64,000 nucleotides of DNA, taken from Bradyrhizobium canariense. Lineage in GTDB: Bacteria; Pseudomonadota; Alphaproteobacteria; Rhizobiales; Xanthobacteraceae. Shown here piece after piece: positions 44,951 to 53,108 of this stretch. Positions within the stretch are counted from its first letter, which is position 1; every line of letters starts with the position of its first letter. The position numbers and the translations under genes are program-made. The stretch spans positions 1 to 64,000 of the forward strand of contig NZ_JAFCKJ010000007.1 in NCBI RefSeq assembly GCF_018130465.1, read 5' to 3'. Under the pieces are notes generated by a model, which saw nothing but the letters and a program-made list of their open reading frames with translations, was not told the DNA's origin and searched no databases.

Positions 44951-45964
44951 CTATTTCCACGACAAGGTGACGCGTGCGGGGTCGACCTTTTTCAGTGGCT
45001 CGGTGACGACGACCTTGCTGAAGTCGGGCATCGCCGCTCCCGGAGGATGGTTGCCGCTCTCGAGGCGCCATGCGGAATGGGTCTTCAGAATCTCGATCAG
45101 CCGGTCGTCGAGACGCACCCGGTAAACATAGTCGGCCCAGATGGGGGTGAGGTCGTCCCGCTTCATGCCGACCGCGTCCGCTACGACCGTGATCGCTTCA
45201 TCCGGGTGTCCCTTCATCCAGACCTCGGCATCGATCAGTGCGGCGATGAACTTCTCGACCAGCGCAGGGTTAGCATCCAGATAGGGCCTCATGACGACGA
45301 TATTGAACGTCTCGGAGTAAGTGCCCGTCGTATCGAGCTCAGCGACGGCTTCGCCCAGGGCCTTCTTCGCGTTGGCGACGTGGGGTTCCCAAGTGTCGAT
45401 CGCGTCGATGCTTCCTGCTGCAAGTGCCGGCAGCATCTCCTGTGGCCGCAGGTTGACGAGGGTGACATCCTTGGGAGTCAGTCCTGCCGACTTCAGCAGG
45501 GTCGCCGTGTAAACCTCGCTGCCGGTGCCGGCAGTGAATCCGATTCGCTTGCCGCGAAGATCTGCCTTGGTCTTGACGCCGGCCTTGGCCGCGACGACCG
45601 TCTTGAGGTCGGAATATTCCATGCCGGCGACGAAGGCGATGGGCTGGTTTGCCATTGCCGAAGCGGTGACCGGCGCCTCCGCCGTCGTCGCGATGTCGGC
45701 GCCGCCCCCGATCACGGTGTCCAGGCACTGCTTGCCGGACGTGAAGTTCGAGACCGTGATGTCCAGTCCGTTCTTTTCGAAAATCCCCTTCGATTTGGCG
45801 ACGATCGCAAGGCCGGAGATCGGCCCGAGGTTTTGCGCAAGCCGGGCTTTGAGCAATTCTGCGGCCAAGGCGCAGTTCGGGCCGATGGCAAGACCGACGG
45901 CAAGGCAGCAAAGCATGGCACGGCCGGCAACTGCCGTGATTGGGCGGATGGTGGTCCGGTGCAT
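44951..45964 (-). CDS. ABC transporter solute-binding protein, SsuA/TauA/NMT1-like
   Basis: 337 residues with a signal peptide (AMLCCLAVGLAIGPNCALAA). The fold markers are LARLAQNLG-type start (KARLAQNLGPISGLAIVAKS), GLDITVSNFTSGKQCLDTVI, GGGADIATTAEAPVTASAMA and KADLRGKRIGFTAGTGSEVY. The group binds aliphatic sulfonates, taurine, nitrate or pyrimidine precursors. The substrate cannot be read directly; the neighbouring allophanate-hydrolase-like amidase hints at a nitrogen compound. First gene of the minus-strand operon. Confidence 0.92.
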   Translation of the reverse strand: MHRTTIRPITAVAGRAMLCCLAVGLAIGPNCALAAELLKARLAQNLGPISGLAIVAKSKGIFEKNGLDITVSNFTSGKQCLDTVIGGGADIATTAEAPVTASAMANQPIAFVAGMEYSDLKTVVAAKAGVKTKADLRGKRIGFTAGTGSEVYTATLLKSAGLTPKDVTLVNLRPQEMLPALAAGSIDAIDTWEPHVANAKKALGEAVAELDTTGTYSETFNIVVMRPYLDANPALVEKFIAALIDAEVWMKGHPDEAITVVADAVGMKRDDLTPIWADYVYRVRLDDRLIEILKTHSAWRLESGNHPPGAAMPDFSKVVVTEPLKKVDPARVTLSWK

Positions 45965-46140
45965 GACGATCTCCCCTTGCGCCGCGCCCTGCGCAGCCCC
46001 GATGTGATCGCGGATACCGCCCTGAACGGTCCCGCCACAGTCCCCGCGTCCTCCCCTGGACGATCACTTGAGGACCGGCCCATTTGGTATGCTCGCCCGG
46101 CACTACTGTCTCGGGAAGCAATTAATCGACATGGCATTCG

Positions 46141-46240
46141 GGGCGCGGCTGGGAATTGTCCGCGATCCGGCAGACCAACTGATCGCAGACGACATGAAAA
46201 ACCAGGGCGTCGTGCTTCTTGCACTGCGCCTTTTTCTTTG
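46141..46240 (+). repeat. degenerate second copy of the Tim44 gene 3' end and terminator
   Basis: Bases 46151-46186 match 40841-40876 at 34 of 36 positions, covering the last codons (GGGAATTGTC, CAGACCAACTGATCGC) and stop of the Tim44-domain gene. Similarity continues into the terminator (GGGCGTCGTGCTTC, then GCGCCTTTTT). No matching 5' part is present. The copy lies beyond the ABC operon, 5310 bases from the original and in the same orientation. Confidence 0.8.
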
Positions 46241-46327
46241 GGACGTCCCGCATCGGGAACCGTAATAAGCGGGCCTGCGCCGGGTTGAAATCTGGCGGCC
46301 AACGATAAAACACAACTGGAGGACAAG

Positions 46328-47008
46328 ATGATCCGCATTGAGAGATCCGTGGCGATTTCAGGCCTCGCGCTCGCCGCGGCCTTGCTTGCGGCGCCATCGG
46401 CGCAGGCGCAGTCGGCCGACCTGACGTTCTTCGTGACTTCCAACGGTCCTGGCAAAGGCGCCGATCTCGGCGGCCTGGAGGGGGGCGATGCGCAGTGCCA
46501 GAAGCTGGCCCGGGCCGGCGGCGCCGGCAGTAAATCCTGGCGCGCTTATCTCTCGACCCAGGCAGCCGACGGCAAGCCGGCCGTCAACGCGCGCGAGCGC
46601 ATCGGCAAGGGACCGTGGCAGAACGCCAAGGGCGCCGTGATCGCCAAGGACGTTGCCGACCTGCACGGCGCGGCCAACCACCTCACCAAGCAGACCGCGC
46701 TCAGCGGGAAGGGCGAGGTCATCAACGGCCGCGGCGACACGCCGAACCGGCACGACATCCTCACGGGATCGCAAGCCGACGGCACCGCATTTCCCGCGGG
46801 TGACGACAAGACCTGCAAGAACTGGACGTCGAGCACGCAAGGCGCGGCGGTCGTTGGCCATGCCGATCGTCAAGGCCTGCGCGATGACGAGCCGTCGAAA
46901 TCGTGGAACAGCTCGCATCCCTCACGTGGCCCCGATGGCGGCTGCTCGCAGGCCGATCTGAAGAGCACCGGCGGTGACGGCCTGCTGTATTGCTTCGCGT
47001 CGAATTGA
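46328..47008 (+). CDS. secreted lectin-like-fold protein
   Basis: 226 residues with a signal peptide (ISGLALAAALLAAPSAQAQ). The mature part has a GDAQCQKLARAGGAGSKSWR then AYLSTQ pattern, a middle segment (NGRGDTPNRHDILTGSQADG, DDKTCKNWTSS) and a C-terminal GPDGGCSQADLKSTGGDGLL ending YCFASN, with paired Cys. This is the layout of the C-type-lectin/endostatin-like domains of bacterial secreted proteins (DUF1554-like, from memory). Sugar binding is possible, not shown. GGAGG precedes the ATG by about 7 bases. Confidence 0.72.
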   Translation: MIRIERSVAISGLALAAALLAAPSAQAQSADLTFFVTSNGPGKGADLGGLEGGDAQCQKLARAGGAGSKSWRAYLSTQAADGKPAVNARERIGKGPWQNAKGAVIAKDVADLHGAANHLTKQTALSGKGEVINGRGDTPNRHDILTGSQADGTAFPAGDDKTCKNWTSSTQGAAVVGHADRQGLRDDEPSKSWNSSHPSRGPDGGCSQADLKSTGGDGLLYCFASN

Positions 47009-47013
47009 GGCTT

Positions 47014-47097
47014 CCGTCATTGCGAGGAGCGCAGCGAAGCAATCAGAGTCCCTCCAGGGTGACAGTCTGGATTGCTTCGCTGCGCTCGCAATGACGG
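47014..47097. repeat. dispersed palindromic repeat, copy 4
   Basis: CCGTCATTGCGAGGAGCGCA arm (3-base insertion, GAG, relative to copy 1), about 30 variable bases, and the inverse arm ending GCTGCGCTCGCAATGACGG. It lies directly after the lectin-like gene. Confidence 0.88.
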
Positions 47098-47189
47098 AGC
47101 ATGTGGTGCCGCCGTTCCGCCCCATCCTGACGGAACCTTGTCGCGCGTGATAAATTGGTCCTGTCGCTTCCACGCTCACGGACCCTTCC

Positions 47190-47897
47190 ATGAAATACGA
47201 GCTCTATTATTGGCCCGAGATCCAGGGCCGCGGCGAATATGTGCGGCTGGCGCTTGAGGAGGCGGGTGCGGCTTACGTCGACGTGGCGCGTGGCCCACGC
47301 GGCACAGCTGCGATGATGAAGATGATGGACGCGCACAAGGGCACGCCGCCCTTTGCGCCGCCGTTCCTCAAAGCCGGCAGGCTCGTCATTGGCCAGACCG
47401 CGAACATCCTGCTCTATCTCGGCGCTCGCCACGCCCTCGCCCCGAAGTCGGAGGCCGGTCAACTCTGGGTGCATCAGCTCCAGCTGACGATCACCGATTT
47501 CGTGGTCGAGATTCACGACACCCATCATCCGCTCGGACCCTCGCTCTACTACGAAGATCAGAAGCCACCGGCGAAGAAGCGCACGGCCGACTTCTGGGGC
47601 GAGCGGGTGCCGAAGTATCTCGGCTATTTCGAAGAGCTTCTCGCCGGCAACGGCGGCGCCTATGTCACCGGCCGCAGGCTGACCTATGTCGATCTCTCGC
47701 TGTTCCAAATCGTCGCGGGGCTGCGCTATGCGTTTCCGAAGCGGATGAAGGCGTTCGAGACAGATATCCCGGCCCTCGTCGGCCTGCACGACCGCGTCGC
47801 GGCGCGGCCGAACATCAGGGCCTATCTCGAAAGCCGGCGCCGCATTGCCTTCAACGAGCAGGGCATCTTCCGCCGGTATAAAGAGCTCGATGGCTAA
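47190..47897 (+). CDS. glutathione S-transferase family protein
   Basis: 235 residues. The thioredoxin-like N-terminal domain (ELYYWPEIQGRGEYVRLALE; GQTANILLYLG carries the conserved ligand-binding helix start) is followed by an all-helical C-terminal domain (YLGYFEELLAGNGGAYVTGR, LTYVDLSLFQIVAGLRYAFP). The Tyr near the N-terminus (YYWPEIQGRGE) is placed like the catalytic Tyr of sigma/pi-like GSTs. It could conjugate glutathione to electrophiles; the substrate is unknown. A dispersed repeat follows at once. Confidence 0.93.
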   Translation: MKYELYYWPEIQGRGEYVRLALEEAGAAYVDVARGPRGTAAMMKMMDAHKGTPPFAPPFLKAGRLVIGQTANILLYLGARHALAPKSEAGQLWVHQLQLTITDFVVEIHDTHHPLGPSLYYEDQKPPAKKRTADFWGERVPKYLGYFEELLAGNGGAYVTGRRLTYVDLSLFQIVAGLRYAFPKRMKAFETDIPALVGLHDRVAARPNIRAYLESRRRIAFNEQGIFRRYKELDG

Positions 47898-47999
47898 AGC
47901 GTTTTCGAGCGAAGTGGCCACCGGTTCGCGTAAAGAAAATGCGTCAAAACAAGAATCTAGAGCCCCGTTCCGATACTATCGGAACGGAAATGGCTCTAG
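47898..47999. repeat. dispersed repeat of a second family with nested hairpin
   Basis: GCGTTTTCGAGCGAAGTGGC is followed by a hairpin with outer arms CTAGAGCC/GGCTCTAG and inner arms GTTCCGAT/ATCGGAAC. This type (GCGTTTTCGAGCGAAGTGG start) recurs between genes in many Bradyrhizobium and Rhodopseudomonas genomes, from memory. It begins one base after the GST stop. Confidence 0.65.
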
Positions 48000-48302
48000 C
48001 CGGTCCGGAGGGAGGCTGGCGGCAGCCTCCGTTCCGGATCGGCCGTTTCGGGCGCGATCAATCGCCCGAAGACGTCGTGGCTCTCGAGCGCTTGCGAACG
48101 CTTCGGGCCAGATCGGTCGCCTGAATCATCGGGGATGGTCGAGAGGTCATGCTCGTCGGGGCAGGGGGGCTTGCAGAACATCGTCGCGTATCCCTTTGCA
48201 TGGGTGCGGTTCCCTCTAGCGAGGTTCGGTCGCGGCGACGTCAGTCGATCGGAGGAGAGGAAACGCTTTTCCGTGCGGTGCACAGCAGAGTGATGCGCGC
48301 GC
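48000..48302. other. 303-base stretch without supported gene
   Basis: A minus-strand frame of 95 codons (48283-47996) is open but shows no recognisable family or good ribosome site and overlaps the end of the repeat. Nothing else is seen. Confidence 0.5.
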
Positions 48303-48977
48303 TCACCACACCCCAGGCAGCAGGCGATAGCGCACGCGCGTCACATAGTCGGCATAGCCCGGCAGGCCTTCGCGCAGCGTGCGCTCCTCGATGCGAATAC
48401 GGACCGCAAACAATACGAAGAACAGCGGCACCATCAGAAGTCCCCACCATGAGCCCAGGAGCAGCGGCACGCCGGCGAAGAACAGGATCATGCCGCTGTA
48501 CATGGGATGACGCACATGCGCGTAAGGCCCCGTCGAGATCACGCGCTGCGCACGCTCGGCTTGCAGCTTCACCACGGGCGCCGCGAACGAGTTCGCGCGG
48601 AAGACCCAGAGGATGAACAGCGTCGAGAGCAGGAACAGTGCGAGGCCGAGCATCTGCAGCGCCATCGGCATGTCGGAGGACAGGGTACGCCGGTCGAGCC
48701 CCATCGCGGCCAGCCAGACCAGCATCGCGACGACGAAGACGGTCATGAACACCTTGTCGGCAGCGGGCTGGTCTTTTTGCAGGACCGGCCGCAGACGTTC
48801 AGCGAGCAGTGCGGGGTCCACCCGATAAAGCCACCAGCCGCAGAGCGGGCCGAGCAGGGCGGAGGTCGCGAGGAACACCCAGGCCGACGACCAATGCAGG
48901 GTGCCGGCGGACGCGAACAGCAGCGCGCCCATCGCGACGGTGGTGATCGTGCTCTGCAACAGGAGTCTTGCGATCAT
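48303..48977 (-). CDS. isoprenylcysteine carboxyl methyltransferase (ICMT)-like membrane protein
   Basis: 224 residues with about five membrane helices. The C-terminal part carries the SAM-binding features of the ICMT/PEMT group: VISTGPYAHVRHPMYSGMIL, then RIRIEERTLREGLPGYADYV. Bacterial relatives methylate lipids or isoprenoids; the protein CaaX substrate of eukaryotes does not apply. It stands alone, its 3' end facing a repeat. Confidence 0.88.
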   Translation of the reverse strand: MIARLLLQSTITTVAMGALLFASAGTLHWSSAWVFLATSALLGPLCGWWLYRVDPALLAERLRPVLQKDQPAADKVFMTVFVVAMLVWLAAMGLDRRTLSSDMPMALQMLGLALFLLSTLFILWVFRANSFAAPVVKLQAERAQRVISTGPYAHVRHPMYSGMILFFAGVPLLLGSWWGLLMVPLFFVLFAVRIRIEERTLREGLPGYADYVTRVRYRLLPGVW

Positions 48978-49093
48978 GCGCAGGTCTCAGGGGAACCGCG
49001 CACGATATTGGTCCCGCTATCCGGCGAAGATGCGGCCGGACACGCGAAAAGCCCGATCGACCGGATCGGGCATTTCACCTCTGGCAAACCTGA

Positions 49094-49267
49094 TCAGGCG
49101 AGCTGATCGATCCGTGTACCCTGACCCGGCGGCAGCGGCGCAGGCGGCGGCGGCTTATAGGTCGGGTCGTTGTCCTTGGTCTTGGTCTGATCGTCCTGCT
49201 GCTTGGTCGTGTCGTAGCTCGGCACCACGATCGCGATCGGCGGCGGCGAAACTGTAGAAACGCTCAT
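49094..49267 (-). CDS. small Pro/Lys/Asp-rich hypothetical protein
   Basis: 57 residues from MSVSTVSPPPIAIVVPSYDT; the middle is Gln/Asp/Lys-rich and the end is TYKPPPPAPLPPGQGTRI. The open frame continues upstream through a dispersed repeat, but this ATG has a GAGG site about 8 bases before it. No domain or membrane segment; probably disordered. Confidence 0.55.
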   Translation of the reverse strand: MSVSTVSPPPIAIVVPSYDTTKQQDDQTKTKDNDPTYKPPPPAPLPPGQGTRIDQLA

Positions 49268-49422
49268 CCACAAATCCTCACACATGGAAACAATTGACCC
49301 TGCGCCGCGAGACGCGAAATTTCCTTCAAGGCAATCGTTAAAATGCGAGGGATCTGGTGCGTGAGAGGAGGCCGCTTCGCGCCGCCACAAGCGCTGTTTC
49401 CGCAAGAGGACAGACCTCTCCT

Positions 49423-49503
49423 CGTCATTGCGAGCGCAGCGAAGCAATCCAGTCTGTCTCCGCGGAGGGATTCTGGATTGCTTCGCTACGCTCGCAATGA
49501 CGG
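49423..49503. repeat. dispersed palindromic repeat, copy 5
   Basis: CGTCATTGCGAGCGCAGCGA arm, about 25 variable bases, and an inverse arm CTACGCTCGCAATGACG that differs at one pair from its left arm. Located between the small Pro-rich gene and the gene at 49553. Confidence 0.9.
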
Positions 49504-49552
49504 AGTCTGTAGTGGGTGGTGTGCTGTCAGGTGCACACCGCGCGGTGCAGGC

Positions 49553-50026
49553 CTATTCGTCCTTGCCGCGCGTGATCGCGATGGACGCATCCGTCTTGGT
49601 GCGGGTGCATTCCATGTTGAGACGCCGGTAACGCATGCTGACCTTGTCGCCACGCAAGAGTCCCATCCGCTTCAGGCAGCGTGTCGCGCCCGTCGTCGTA
49701 TCGTCCTTGGTCACGGTGAAGACGATCGCCGCCATCGACCCTACCAGCGTAAAGAACTCCGGTTTGGGCTTGCGATCGCCCTTCGCATAGAGCTCGATCG
49801 AATATTTGTCCCCACGGCAAGCCACGGACAATTCCTTGGCCGCGGGGTGCGTCAGGTAGACGACGTTGGCGGCACGGAAATTCACCTTGAGGCGATCGAC
49901 CTGGTTTGCCAGCTCTTTGGCGCTGTCGTCGCAGCGGTCCGCGCGGGCGGGCGAGGCGAGGGTCACAAGGCTGGTGATGGCGGCGGCGACCAGGATCGCG
50001 CCGCGGACGTGCAAGTTCAATGTCAT
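49553..50026 (-). CDS. secreted hypothetical protein
   Basis: 157 residues from MTLNLHVRG, with a signal peptide (GAILVAAAITSLVTLASPARA). The mature protein has four Cys (RCDDS, VACRGD, TRCLKR, MECTRT) that could form two disulfides, and a mid VNFRAANVVYLTHPAAKELS segment. I recognise no family. An ATG 30 bases upstream is possible, but the chosen start gives a normal signal peptide. Confidence 0.7.
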   Translation of the reverse strand: MTLNLHVRGAILVAAAITSLVTLASPARADRCDDSAKELANQVDRLKVNFRAANVVYLTHPAAKELSVACRGDKYSIELYAKGDRKPKPEFFTLVGSMAAIVFTVTKDDTTTGATRCLKRMGLLRGDKVSMRYRRLNMECTRTKTDASIAITRGKDE

Positions 50027-50336
50027 GATGAAAAGCCCCTTAGCGGGCGCATTCAACCGTCGTCGCGCGCGAAGTGCAAGTCCTAGCGAGGGATTGGAGG
50101 CTATGGTCGGGCAGAATTAGGCGATACTCGAACGGCGGCTATTGATGAGCACCCCTGCCGTTGCCCGGGACAGTGTTCCGCAGCTATGACTCTTCAAGCC
50201 CTTTCCAGATGCGGCACAAAGGTGTATGTTTTACTAATACACTCAAGAGTAGATATTAAGCTTGTTTTCATAGGCAGCTCTGCCTCTGGGTGGTGCCAAG
50301 TCTCGGATCCCTGCTTGTGAGCTAGGATATTTCCCC
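50027..50336. other. 310-base stretch with AT-rich upstream region
   Basis: The part from about 50216 to 50275 is clearly more AT-rich than the surroundings and probably holds the promoter of the following membrane-protein gene. No gene is supported. Confidence 0.5.
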
Positions 50337-51137
50337 ATGGCGGATGCTCGACAAGACGTTGTTTCGTCGGAAGATTCCTCCGGAGTTTCCCCGCAAGCCT
50401 CCCCCAGGTCGGTGGATCTGGCCTTGCGGAGCGCAATAGATCTAAAGAATTTCGCTGTACGACGCGGGCTTCCAGTACCTGATTCCTTGCTCAAAGAGAT
50501 CTCGGATATTCGAGCCGCAGTCGATGGCGATAAACCGCCGAAGAATATTGATAGCCGAGTCGATGCAGTACTTCGTGATCTCACGAGTATCACATGGCCC
50601 ACAACTACGCGGACGCTTGAATTTGCAGCGCAGAAAGGAGAGATCAACTTTTTTCAAAAGCACTTTCGAGCATTGCTATTTGCATTGCTTTGCTTTTCCT
50701 TGTTTCTTTCCATTGCGGGCTTGATTGCAGCGCGTTCTCAGTACGCAGAGGTCGGCAAACACCTTTTTCCTCTTGCTCTTGGACTGCTTGGATCTACGAC
50801 TTATATATTCTTTAGTCTTATGAACGTCGTATCAGAACGCGCTATCGATGAGAGTGACGTGTTTTCCAGCTATGCGAGGTTGATGCTGGGACCCGCATTC
50901 GGTTGGTTGTTTGCACAGATATTCAGTGTCTCGTTTGATGGCGTTGGGGCAGCGGGAAATCCTGGATCGTCGGCCAATATAAGGTCTCAGCTAATGCTAC
51001 TCATTCCATTTTTGGCGGGGTTTAGTACTCGTTTGGTGCTCGGGATTGTGAATCAGTCAATTCAAGCGATAGAAATCGCTCTTGGCCTGGGTGACAAGCG
51101 GACAGAGCTAAAGGCGCGCTCGACTACGCGCAAATAG
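50337..51137 (+). CDS. orphan membrane protein in relatively AT-rich DNA
   Basis: 266 residues. A soluble N-terminal part of about 110 residues is followed by membrane segments at about 112-132 (ALLFALLCFSLFLSIAGLIA), 143-165 (LFPLALGLLGSTTYIFFSLM), 180-200 and 222-240 (MLLIPFLAGFSTRLVLGIVN), then a Lys/Arg-rich tail. Codon use favours A/T-ending codons far more than neighbouring genes (many TTT, ATT and GCA codons), which suggests recent acquisition. No family is recognised and no partner genes are adjacent. Confidence 0.78.
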   Translation: MADARQDVVSSEDSSGVSPQASPRSVDLALRSAIDLKNFAVRRGLPVPDSLLKEISDIRAAVDGDKPPKNIDSRVDAVLRDLTSITWPTTTRTLEFAAQKGEINFFQKHFRALLFALLCFSLFLSIAGLIAARSQYAEVGKHLFPLALGLLGSTTYIFFSLMNVVSERAIDESDVFSSYARLMLGPAFGWLFAQIFSVSFDGVGAAGNPGSSANIRSQLMLLIPFLAGFSTRLVLGIVNQSIQAIEIALGLGDKRTELKARSTTRK

Positions 51138-51333
51138 AACTTGGTCAGCCGGGGCCGCGATCGACAGACTTCGGAACACATTGTCAGCGGAGTAGGTAAC
51201 ACCAACCTCGACCATAGGGATGGCCATTGAGGACGAGAACGTCGATGGCGGAGGCTGCTATGATCGCTGCCGCTTCTGCAGACCCAATTCGATCCCCGGC
51301 GCGTCAGAATACCTTTTCTTTATAGGAAAAAAG

Positions 51334-51350
51334 CTTAGAACGCTTCTATG
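51334..51350 (+). promoter_or_regulatory. Irr-type iron control element candidate upstream of fumarase
   Basis: CTTAGAA-CGC-TTCTATG resembles the iron control element TTTAGAA-N3-TTCTAAA bound by Irr in Rhizobiales; the central TTAGAA-N3-TTCTA is exact. It lies 45 bases before the fumarase ATG, near a possible TATAGG element, so binding would probably repress. Fumarase of this class needs an iron-sulfur cluster, which makes iron control plausible. Confidence 0.5.
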
Positions 51351-51394
51351 CTAGGGGCCCGCGCGAGGGCCCCAAAACCCCGAGATTCCAGCCC

Positions 51395-53050
51395 ATGAAC
51401 GCTCCCACCGCCTTCCCCGACCCCGCAAAGCCCGTTCCGCCCTACAAGCACACCCCGCTGTTTCCGCTGGGCAAGGACGAGACGCCCTACAAGAAGATCT
51501 CGGCTGAGGGCGTGCGGGTCGAGAAGGTCCTGGGGAAAGACATGCTGGTGGTGTCGCGTGAGGCGCTGCGGGCACTATCGGAGGCGGCCTTTGGCGACAT
51601 CAACCACTATCTGCGGCCGGGTCATCTGAAGCAGCTCCGCGCGATCCTGGAGGACGGCGAGGCGAGCCCGAACGACAAGTTCGTCGCGCTGGACTTCCTC
51701 AAGAACGCCAACATCGCCGCCGGCGGCGTGCTGCCGATGTGCCAGGACACCGGCACCGCGATCATCATGGGCAAGAAGGGCTGCAACGTCATCACCGACG
51801 GTGACGACGAGGCGGCACTGTCGGAAGGCGCGCGCGATGCTTACCTGCGCCGCAATTTGCGCTACTCGCAGGTCGCGCCCTTGTCGATGTACGAGGAGAA
51901 GAACACCGCCAACAACATGCCGGCGCAGTGCGAGATCTATGCCGAGGGTGACGACTCCTACAAGTTCATGTTCATGGCAAAGGGCGGCGGCAGCGCCAAC
52001 AAGAGTTTTCTGTTCCAGGCCACGCCCTCGGTGCTGACCAAGGACCGACTGCTCGCCTTCCTGAAGGAGAAGGTCTTGACGCTGGGCACCGCGGCGTGCC
52101 CGCCCTATCACCTCGCGATCGTGATCGGCGGTACCTCGGCCGAGCTCTGCATGAAGACGGTGAAGCTCGCCTCCGCCCGCTATCTCGATGCGCTGCCGAC
52201 CCACGGCTCGCCCGACGGCAACGCGTTCCGCGATCTCGAGATGGAGCAGGAAATTCTGAAGATGACGCAGTCGCTCGGCGTCGGCGCGCAGTTCGGCGGC
52301 AAGTATTTCTGCCACGATGTCCGCGTGATCCGCCTGCCGCGTCATGGCGCCTCGCTCCCGATCGGGCTCGGCGTGTCCTGCTCGGCCGATCGCCAGGTGC
52401 TCGGCAAGATCACCAGGGATGGCGTCTATCTCGAAGAGCTCGAGCACAACCCGGCACAATATCTGCCGCAGGTCGAGCAGTCGCTCGGCGGCGAGGTCGT
52501 CAAGATCGACCTCAACCAGCCGATGAAGGATATCCTTGCGACGTTTTCGAAGTACCCGACCAAGACGCGGGTCTCGATGACCGGCACCATGATCGTCGCG
52601 CGCGATTCGGCGCATGCCAAGCTGCGCGAGCGCCTTGAGAGAGGCGAGCCGCTGCCGGACTATTTCAAGAACCATCCCGTCTATTACGCGGGCCCCGCCA
52701 AGACGCCCGAGGGCTACGCCTCCGGTGCGTTCGGCCCGACCACCGCTGGCCGCATGGATTCCTTCGTCGATCAGTTCCAGGCCGCCGGCGGCTCGATGGT
52801 GATGGTCGCCAAGGGCAACCGGGCGCCGGCCGTGCGCGAGGCTTGCAAGAAATATGGCGGCTTCTATCTCGGCTCGATCGGCGGTGCCGCGGCGAACCTT
52901 GCCGAGCACTGCATCAAGAAGGTCGAGGTGCTCGAATATCCCGAACTCGGCATGGAAGCGATCTGGCGCATCGAGGTCGTCGACTTCCCGGCGTTCATCA
53001 TCATCGACGACAAGGGCAATGACTTCTTCAAGGAGTTGAATTTGGGCTAG
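51395..53050 (+). CDS. fumA: class I (iron-sulfur) fumarate hydratase
   Basis: 551 residues, the usual length for the fused two-domain class I enzyme, which interconverts fumarate and malate in the TCA cycle. The cluster-binding Cys are likely in [23 protein letters not shown] and LGVSCSAD; other motifs are [40 protein letters not shown] and the C-terminal-domain [40 protein letters not shown]. The 4Fe-4S cluster is oxygen-sensitive. It stands alone with an Irr-type operator candidate in front and a terminator behind. Confidence 0.96.
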   Translation: MNAPTAFPDPAKPVPPYKHTPLFPLGKDETPYKKISAEGVRVEKVLGKDMLVVSREALRALSEAAFGDINHYLRPGHLKQLRAILEDGEASPNDKFVALDFLKNANIAAGGVLPMCQDTGTAIIMGKKGCNVITDGDDEAALSEGARDAYLRRNLRYSQVAPLSMYEEKNTANNMPAQCEIYAEGDDSYKFMFMAKGGGSANKSFLFQATPSVLTKDRLLAFLKEKVLTLGTAACPPYHLAIVIGGTSAELCMKTVKLASARYLDALPTHGSPDGNAFRDLEMEQEILKMTQSLGVGAQFGGKYFCHDVRVIRLPRHGASLPIGLGVSCSADRQVLGKITRDGVYLEELEHNPAQYLPQVEQSLGGEVVKIDLNQPMKDILATFSKYPTKTRVSMTGTMIVARDSAHAKLRERLERGEPLPDYFKNHPVYYAGPAKTPEGYASGAFGPTTAGRMDSFVDQFQAAGGSMVMVAKGNRAPAVREACKKYGGFYLGSIGGAAANLAEHCIKKVEVLEYPELGMEAIWRIEVVDFPAFIIIDDKGNDFFKELNLG

Positions 53051-53063
53051 ACAGGTCCTGCGT

Positions 53064-53095
53064 CCTCCGCCGGTTCTTGGACCGGCGGAGGATTT
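53064..53095 (+). terminator. intrinsic terminator of the fumarase gene
   Basis: CCTCCGCCGGT and ACCGGCGGAGG form a perfect 11-bp stem with a TCTTGG loop, 14 bases after the stop. The following run is short (ATTTAC). It can also end the convergent gene at 53109. Confidence 0.8.
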
Positions 53096-53108
53096 ACGCA
53101 GCCTGCGC

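Noticed and set aside
47996-48283. A 95-codon minus-strand frame downstream of the GST gene
   Set aside because: No good ribosome site, no recognisable motif, and it overlaps the nested-hairpin repeat.
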